40,011 nt of DNA from assembly GCF_012933505.1 (NCBI RefSeq), contig NZ_JABBNB010000043.1:1-40011 (forward strand), read 5' to 3'. Both the position numbers and the translations under genes were made by a program. The DNA is from Gordonia asplenii. Lineage in GTDB: Bacteria > Actinomycetota > Actinomycetes > Mycobacteriales > Mycobacteriaceae. Below, piece after piece: positions 35,204-40,011 of the stretch; position 1 is the stretch's first letter; each line of letters starts with the position of its first letter. The notes beneath the pieces are model-generated. The model searched no databases. It worked only from the letters and a program-made list of their open reading frames with translations, and had not been told where the DNA came from.

Positions 35204-38188
35204 GTGGAGTTTTCGATCCTGCCCGGCGTCGTGAGCGCCGTCGACAAGGTTCTCGCGACCGCACAGAACGGGCTGGAGGTGCTGCGCCTCGGTGGACTCG
35301 ACACCGGCACCAAGCCGACGCCGTTCCAGGTGGTGGAGACCGAGAACATGTTCCGGCTCCGCCGATACTTCCCGGAGGACCCGGGGACCGGACCGCACGT
35401 GATTCTGGTGCCGCCGCCGATGGTGTCGGCCAATGTCTACGACGTCACCGAGCAGTACGGTGCGGTGTCGATCCTGCACAGCGCGGGCATCATCCCGTGG
35501 GTCATCGACTTCGGGTCGCCGGACCGCGAAGAGGGCGGCACCGAACGCACCATCACCGACCACGTGAAGGCGATCAGCCGCGTCATCGACATCGTGCGCG
35601 AGACCACCGGACGCGACGTGCACCTCGGCGGCTACTCGCAGGGCGGCATGTTCAGCTACCAGACCGCGGCGTATCGACGGTCGGCCGGAATCGTGTCGAT
35701 CATCACCTACGGTTCACCCGTCGACATGCTCGGCGCCCTGCCGCTCGGACTGCCGGCCAACATCGTCGCTCCCGGAGCGGAGTTCATGGCCGACAAGGTG
35801 TTCTCGCACCTCTCGCTGCCCGGATGGATGGCGCGCACGGGCTTCCAACTCCTCGATCCGGTCAAGACGGCCAAGAGCCGCCTCGACTTCCTGCGCAATC
35901 TGCACGACCGCGACGCGCTGCTGCCGCGTGAAGATCAGCGCCGCTTCCTCGAAGCCGACGGTTGGGTCGCCTACTCCGGGCCGGCGATCGCCGATCTGCT
36001 GCGTCAGTTCGTCGTGCACAACCGGATGGTGTCGGGCGGCTTCGTGATCGACGGCGACCTGGTCTCCCTCGCCGAAATCACCTGTCCCGTACTGGCTTTC
36101 GTGGGCGAAGCGGACGACATCGGTCAGCCCAAGGCGGTCCGCGGCATTCTGCGTGCGGCGTCGTCGGCCAACGTCTACGAGTCGCGGCTGCCGGTCGGAC
36201 ACTTCGGGCTGGTCGTCGGTTCCAAGGCCGGGACCAATACCTGGCCACGCACCGCGGAGTGGATCAACTGGCAGTCGGGCGACGGTGAGTCGCCGTCGGA
36301 GATCGAACCGATGCGTGAGGTCGACGACTCCGGCAAACCGGGTGGTGGTGTGAGCTTGTCCTCGCGTGTCACCCACGGGCTCGGAGCGGTCGCCGACGCC
36401 GGGACCGCGGCGGTGGGCGAGGTGTTCGACGCCGCGAGCTCGCTGCAACGGACATCGTTGGCCGTCGCACAGGAATCCGTGCGCACGGTGCCCCGACTCT
36501 TCCGCCTCGGCCAGATTCAGCCCGGGACCCGGATTTCGCTTGGCAAGCTGATGTCGGAGAACAACAAGCGCACCAAAGACAGCGAACTGTTCCTCTTCGA
36601 GAACCGGGTGCTCAGTCACGAGCAGGTCAACACTCGTATCGACAACGTCGTGGCAGGTCTGATCTCGTGCGGCATCAGGCCCGGCCAGCACATCGGTGTG
36701 CTGATGGACACTCGGCCCAGCGCGCTCGTCGTCGTCGCGGCACTGTCGCGGGTCGGCGCCGTCGCGGTGATGCTTTCCGGCGAGTGGAATCTGTCTGAGA
36801 TGCTGCGGCTCGCCGAGTCGCGCGTGATCATCACCGACCCGAGCCACCTGGATCAAGCCGCCGAACACTCCAAGCAGGTCCTCGTCCTCGGCGGCGGCAG
36901 CGGTGATTCGCGCGCCATCGCCAAGGCCGACGGCCACAACATCATCGACATGGAGCAGATCGACCCCGACGCCGTCACCATTCCGACGTGGTATCGCCCG
37001 GACCCGGGGCTGGCCGGTGACCTGGCGTTCATCCTGTTCACCCGGGCCGGCGGCAAACTGTCGAAGTGGCCGATCACCAACCACCGCTTCGCGATGTCCG
37101 CGTTCGGTGCGGCATCGGCCGCGGGACTCAGTTCGAGCGACACCGTCTACTGCCTGCCGCCGCTGCACCATGCGTCGGGCCTGCTCACCACCCTCGGCGC
37201 GACCGTCGCCGGCCGATCACGTATCGCGCTGTCGAACGGCGTCGACGCCGAGACCTTCACCACCGAGGTGCACCGGTACGGCGTCACGGTGGTGTCCTAT
37301 ACGTGGTCGATGATGCGCGAGATCATCCGCTCGCCGCGATTCTCGATCAACAATCACAACCCGATCCGCCTGTTCATGGGTTCGGGCATGACTGCGGGCC
37401 TCTGGGAAGAGGTCCTCGACAGCTTCCCCAGTGCGAAGGTGCTCGAATTCTTCGCGACCGCCGACGGTTCGGCGATCCTCGCCAACGTTCGCGGCGACAA
37501 ACTAGGGTCGATGGGCCGTGCGCTGCCGGAAACCAATCCGGTGCAGATCGCCGCCGTCGACCCACGTCAGGAAGCACTCGAAGTGGGGGAGAACGGCTAC
37601 GTGCGGCGCGCCGACGTCGACGAAGTGGGAATCCTGCTGTCGCGGGCACGTCAGCGGTTCGAGAGTTCGTCGACGGTGCTGCGCGACGTGTTCACCTCGC
37701 ATGACCGGTGGGAACTGTCGGGGCATCTGTTCAAACAGGATGCCGACGGCGACTACTGGTACATGGGCACGGCATCGGCGATCGTCCGCTCGTCGGATGC
37801 CTACATCTTCATCCCGCCGATCGAAGACGCGCTGTCGAGGGTGAAGGCCGTCGATCAGGTGGTGGCGTATTCGGTCGGCACGCCGGGGAATCAGATCGCG
37901 ATCGCCGCCGTCACCGCACGCGCCGGCGAGGAAGTCGACACGACCAAAGCCGACTCGATCACCGTCACGCAACTGCGGACCGCGCTGGGCACCCTGCCCG
38001 CCAAGCAGCGACCGCACCTCATCACACTCGTCGACGACATTCCGGTGTCGGAGTCGTACCGGCCGCTGTGGGTCGAGATGGCCAAGCGTGGAGTGCCCGC
38101 ACCAGGCCCTCGCGTGTGGTACCGCGACGCCGAAGGTCGTTACCGCCGCTACACGAAGACGGCCGCGGCAGAACTAAACTGGGGATGA
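35204..38188 (+). CDS. Alpha/beta-hydrolase (PhaC-like) fused to an AMP-binding-like domain
   Basis: A 994-residue fusion, similar in layout to mycobacterial Rv1683 (annotated as acyl-CoA synthetase plus lipase). The N-half (about 60-360) is a hydrolase with nucleophile Ser145 in GGYSQGG and a C-terminal VGHFGLVVGS His, like polyhydroxyalkanoate synthase-type folds. The C-half (about 450-960) follows an ANL adenylating enzyme, with DLAFILFTRAGGKLSKWPITN where the ATP loop should be, FFATADGS for motif A5, and a degenerate end (YWYMGT, PVSESYRPLW) without the catalytic Lys. The adenylation activity is therefore doubtful. GTG at 35204 follows GAGGGG by seven bases. The substrate is unknown, probably a lipid. 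Confidence 0.85.
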   Translation: MEFSILPGVVSAVDKVLATAQNGLEVLRLGGLDTGTKPTPFQVVETENMFRLRRYFPEDPGTGPHVILVPPPMVSANVYDVTEQYGAVSILHSAGIIPWVIDFGSPDREEGGTERTITDHVKAISRVIDIVRETTGRDVHLGGYSQGGMFSYQTAAYRRSAGIVSIITYGSPVDMLGALPLGLPANIVAPGAEFMADKVFSHLSLPGWMARTGFQLLDPVKTAKSRLDFLRNLHDRDALLPREDQRRFLEADGWVAYSGPAIADLLRQFVVHNRMVSGGFVIDGDLVSLAEITCPVLAFVGEADDIGQPKAVRGILRAASSANVYESRLPVGHFGLVVGSKAGTNTWPRTAEWINWQSGDGESPSEIEPMREVDDSGKPGGGVSLSSRVTHGLGAVADAGTAAVGEVFDAASSLQRTSLAVAQESVRTVPRLFRLGQIQPGTRISLGKLMSENNKRTKDSELFLFENRVLSHEQVNTRIDNVVAGLISCGIRPGQHIGVLMDTRPSALVVVAALSRVGAVAVMLSGEWNLSEMLRLAESRVIITDPSHLDQAAEHSKQVLVLGGGSGDSRAIAKADGHNIIDMEQIDPDAVTIPTWYRPDPGLAGDLAFILFTRAGGKLSKWPITNHRFAMSAFGAASAAGLSSSDTVYCLPPLHHASGLLTTLGATVAGRSRIALSNGVDAETFTTEVHRYGVTVVSYTWSMMREIIRSPRFSINNHNPIRLFMGSGMTAGLWEEVLDSFPSAKVLEFFATADGSAILANVRGDKLGSMGRALPETNPVQIAAVDPRQEALEVGENGYVRRADVDEVGILLSRARQRFESSSTVLRDVFTSHDRWELSGHLFKQDADGDYWYMGTASAIVRSSDAYIFIPPIEDALSRVKAVDQVVAYSVGTPGNQIAIAAVTARAGEEVDTTKADSITVTQLRTALGTLPAKQRPHLITLVDDIPVSESYRPLWVEMAKRGVPAPGPRVWYRDAEGRYRRYTKTAAAELNWG

Positions 38189-38261
38189 TCCGTCCGGCTA
38201 CGGCCGGATCGAATCATCGCAAACCAGCACCCGGAAGCAATGAAAGGCCAGTGACACATCG

Positions 38262-38480
38262 ATGTCGGCAGAAGGTTCGCGCGCCGCGCAGATCAAACCG
38301 TTCGTCCGCCAAGCGCTCGTATGTCCGGTGGACAAAGGACCGCTCCTCGATGCGGGCGACGAGTTGTACAACCCGCGACTGCGCGTCGCCTACCGGATCG
38401 ACGCCGACGGCATCGCGGTGATGCTCGCCGACGAAGCGCGCAAGGTCGATGAGGCCGAGCATCAGCGGCTGACGGCGTAG
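38262..38480 (+). CDS. Trm112-like small zinc-binding-type protein
   Basis: A 72-residue Trm112 family protein: LVCPVDKGPLLDAGDELYNPRLRVAYRIDADGIAVML is the fold's core, though only one Cys of the usual zinc set is visible, as often in bacterial members. Members act as activators of methyltransferases, but no partner is adjacent. It corresponds to the small mycobacterial gene after Rv1683 and precedes tyrS by 16 bases. AAAGG lies upstream of the ATG. Confidence 0.85.
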   Translation: MSAEGSRAAQIKPFVRQALVCPVDKGPLLDAGDELYNPRLRVAYRIDADGIAVMLADEARKVDEAEHQRLTA

Positions 38481-38496
38481 AGGCAAGATAGGGCAC

Positions 38497-39810
38497 GTGA
38501 GTTCTCCAGGCGCCGAGCAGGCAACACCGACCGTGACCGACATCATCGACGAGTTGCAGTGGCGCGGGCTGATCGCCCAGTCCACCGACCTCGATGAACT
38601 GCGCTCGGAGATCGCCACGGGACCGATCACCCTGTACGCGGGATTCGATCCCACGGCGTCGAGCCTGCACGCCGGCCACCTGGTGCCGCTGTTGACGCTG
38701 GCGCGTTTCCAGCAGGCGGGACACCGGCCGATCGTCCTGGCCGGCGGGGCCACCGGACTCATCGGTGATCCGCGCGACGTCGGGGAGCGGACGATGAACT
38801 CCGTCGACACCGTCGCCGACTGGGCCGAGCGGATCGACGCTCAGCTGCGCCGATTCGTGCGGCTCGACGAGAGCGCGAACGGCGCCGTGATCGCGAACAA
38901 CATGGACTGGACGGGTCCGCTCTCGACGATCGAGTTTCTGCGCGACGTCGGCAAACACTTCTCGGTGAACGTCATGCTGGCCCGCGACACGGTGAAACGT
39001 CGCCTCGAAACCGACGGCATCAGCTACACCGAGTTCAGCTACATGCTGTTGCAAGCGAACGACTTCCTGCAGTTGCATCGCCGGTTCGGCTGCGCGTTGC
39101 AGATCGGCGGGTCCGACCAGTGGGGGAACATCGTCGGGGGAGTGGACCTGACCCGTCGCGTCGACGGCGCGTCCGTGCACGCGATGACGGTTCCGCTGGT
39201 CACGTCGTCGGACGGAAAGAAGTTCGGCAAGTCGACCGGTGGCGGCAGCCTGTGGCTCGACGCCGAGCTGACCACTCCGTACGCCTGGTACCAGTACTTC
39301 GTGAACACCGCCGACGCGGACGTGATCCGCTACCTGCGATGGTTCACCTTCCTCTCGCGCGATGAGATCGCCGAATTGGAGACCGTGACCACCGAGAAGC
39401 CTCATCTACGGCAAGCGCAACGACGCCTCGCGGCCGAGATGACCACGCTCATTCACGGCGCCGATCAGACCGCGGCTGTCGAACAGGCGAGTGCCGCACT
39501 GTTCGGACGTGCGGAACTGACCGGGCTCGACGAGGCGACCATCGCGTCGGCGCTGGGTGAGACGACGATCGCCGAGTACGCGACGAACTCCACGCCGAGC
39601 CTCGTGCAGATCCTCGTCGACAGCGGACTCTCCGAAAGCAACAAGGCAGCGCGGCGCGCCATCGGCGAGGGTGGCGCATATGTGAACAACGAGAAGATCA
39701 CCGATGCCGACTGGACTCCGGCCGGCTCCGATTTGCTGCACCATCGGTGGCTGGTTGTGCGGCGGGGCAAGAAGACCTTCGCCGGAGCACGCTTCGACGC
39801 CGCCACGTAA
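38497..39810 (+). CDS. tyrS: Tyrosyl-tRNA synthetase
   Basis: A class I synthetase charging tRNA-Tyr. In the 437-residue form, the HIGH-equivalent HAGH is at 58-61, KFGKS (KMSKS-equivalent) at 242-246, and the C-terminal S4 RNA-binding domain (about 366-430, SLVQILVDSGLSESNKAARRAIGEGGAYVNNEK) is intact. GTG at 38497 is used; GTG at 38533 is an alternative that gives an N-terminus closer to that of mycobacterial TyrS and would drop 12 residues. It is followed by promoter-like sequences probably for an rRNA operon. Confidence 0.96.
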   Translation: MSSPGAEQATPTVTDIIDELQWRGLIAQSTDLDELRSEIATGPITLYAGFDPTASSLHAGHLVPLLTLARFQQAGHRPIVLAGGATGLIGDPRDVGERTMNSVDTVADWAERIDAQLRRFVRLDESANGAVIANNMDWTGPLSTIEFLRDVGKHFSVNVMLARDTVKRRLETDGISYTEFSYMLLQANDFLQLHRRFGCALQIGGSDQWGNIVGGVDLTRRVDGASVHAMTVPLVTSSDGKKFGKSTGGGSLWLDAELTTPYAWYQYFVNTADADVIRYLRWFTFLSRDEIAELETVTTEKPHLRQAQRRLAAEMTTLIHGADQTAAVEQASAALFGRAELTGLDEATIASALGETTIAEYATNSTPSLVQILVDSGLSESNKAARRAIGEGGAYVNNEKITDADWTPAGSDLLHHRWLVVRRGKKTFAGARFDAAT

Positions 39811-39837
39811 CCTTGGAAATCGCCCTGACCAGCTGAT

Positions 39838-39866
39838 TTGACACTCTGTTTCTTTCTGCGTAACTT
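39838..39866 (+). promoter_or_regulatory. Consensus sigma-A promoter P1 (probable rRNA operon)
   Basis: TTGACA (39838-39843), exactly 17 bases, TAACTT (39861-39866). This is a near-perfect housekeeping promoter. It follows tyrS with no gene within the remaining 145 bases, fitting a strong stable-RNA promoter. Confidence 0.7.
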
Positions 39867-39910
39867 ATTCAACGCACCGCAGCGAGCCATGAACTCCGGT
39901 CCACAGTGAT

Positions 39911-39939
39911 TTGGAGGGTGTGAGCGTGTCTGGTAGGGT
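39911..39939 (+). promoter_or_regulatory. Second promoter P2 (probable rRNA operon)
   Basis: TTGGAG (39911-39916), exactly 17 bases, TAGGGT (39934-39939). Tandem promoters 73 bases apart are typical of rRNA operons in Mycobacteriales. The RNA would begin around 39946 and run out of the window. Confidence 0.65.
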
Positions 39940-39988
39940 GGTTGAGTCTCCGTGTGGGGCGCGATCGCTTCGCCGTGGCGAGTGTGTA

Positions 39989-40009
39989 GTGCTCCACGGG
40001 TTGGAGTGC
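39989..40009 (+). promoter_or_regulatory. Leader hairpin at the window edge
   Basis: GTGCTCCA and TGGAGTGC pair over eight positions (two G-U) around the loop CGGGT. It is about 45 bases after the likely P2 start and could be an antitermination or RNase III leader element of a precursor rRNA; the window ends too soon to tell. Confidence 0.4.
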
Positions 40010-40011
40010 GT

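Overview
The window is chromosomal DNA from a high-GC actinobacterium. Gene content and order match the core of Mycobacteriales: from recalled gene order of Mycobacterium tuberculosis, the backbone corresponds to roughly Rv1632c-Rv1644 (uvrB, universal stress protein, MBL hydrolase, uvrA, infC-rpmI-rplT, tsnR), Rv1649-Rv1659 (pheST, argCJBDFRGH), Rv1683-Rv1684 and Rv1689 (tyrS). Gordonia or a close relative is my best guess; this is inferred from gene order and style (GTG starts, GTGA/ATGA overlaps, apparently leaderless promoters), not from a marker gene.

Region 1 (1-4100) holds a Rieske lipoprotein, a Ves/HutD-like protein, uvrB and an ATP/cAMP-type universal stress protein. Region 2 (4100-11900) is accessory: a HelD-type RNA polymerase ATPase, a DUF3159 membrane protein coupled to a TetR regulator, a 530-bp stretch without a convincing gene, an Mrr-like PD-(D/E)xK nuclease, a leftover winged-helix tail of a Fic protein, and a divergent CGNR regulator/epoxide hydrolase pair. 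In M. tuberculosis the genes flanking this block (the stress protein and the MBL hydrolase) are neighbours, so it looks like a site of gene gain and loss. Region 3 (11900-20400) returns to the backbone: MBL hydrolase, uvrA, a three-gene reverse cluster (DUF1844 protein, Ser/Thr kinase fused to an extracellular cyclophilin-like domain, small protein), then infC-rpmI-rplT and tsnR.

Region 4 (20400-22610) is a second accessory patch: a VapBC toxin-antitoxin pair with a rich palindromic operator, and an acyltransferase-3 membrane protein. Region 5 (22690-26373) is pheS-pheT. Region 6 (26400-35121) is the complete arginine pathway argC-J-B-D-F-R-G-H, tightly coupled by start/stop overlaps, preceded by what look like two tandem ArgR boxes on the promoter. 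Region 7 (35200-39810) has a large hydrolase/AMP-binding-like fusion protein, a Trm112-like protein and tyrS. The last 170 bases carry two consensus-like promoters in tandem and a hairpin, which I read as the promoter region of an rRNA operon starting just beyond the window.

The most notable observations are: (i) two matched operator palindromes, each lying on the -10 of one of two divergent genes (CGNR regulator and epoxide hydrolase); (ii) tandem 30- or 33-bp in-frame repeats that have expanded inside three essential or housekeeping genes, pheT, argB and argF, the argB array multiplying the argJ/argB coupled start codon; (iii) a stand-alone winged-helix relic of a Fic protein facing a nuclease gene across an array of matching half-sites; and (iv) a kinase-cyclophilin fusion.
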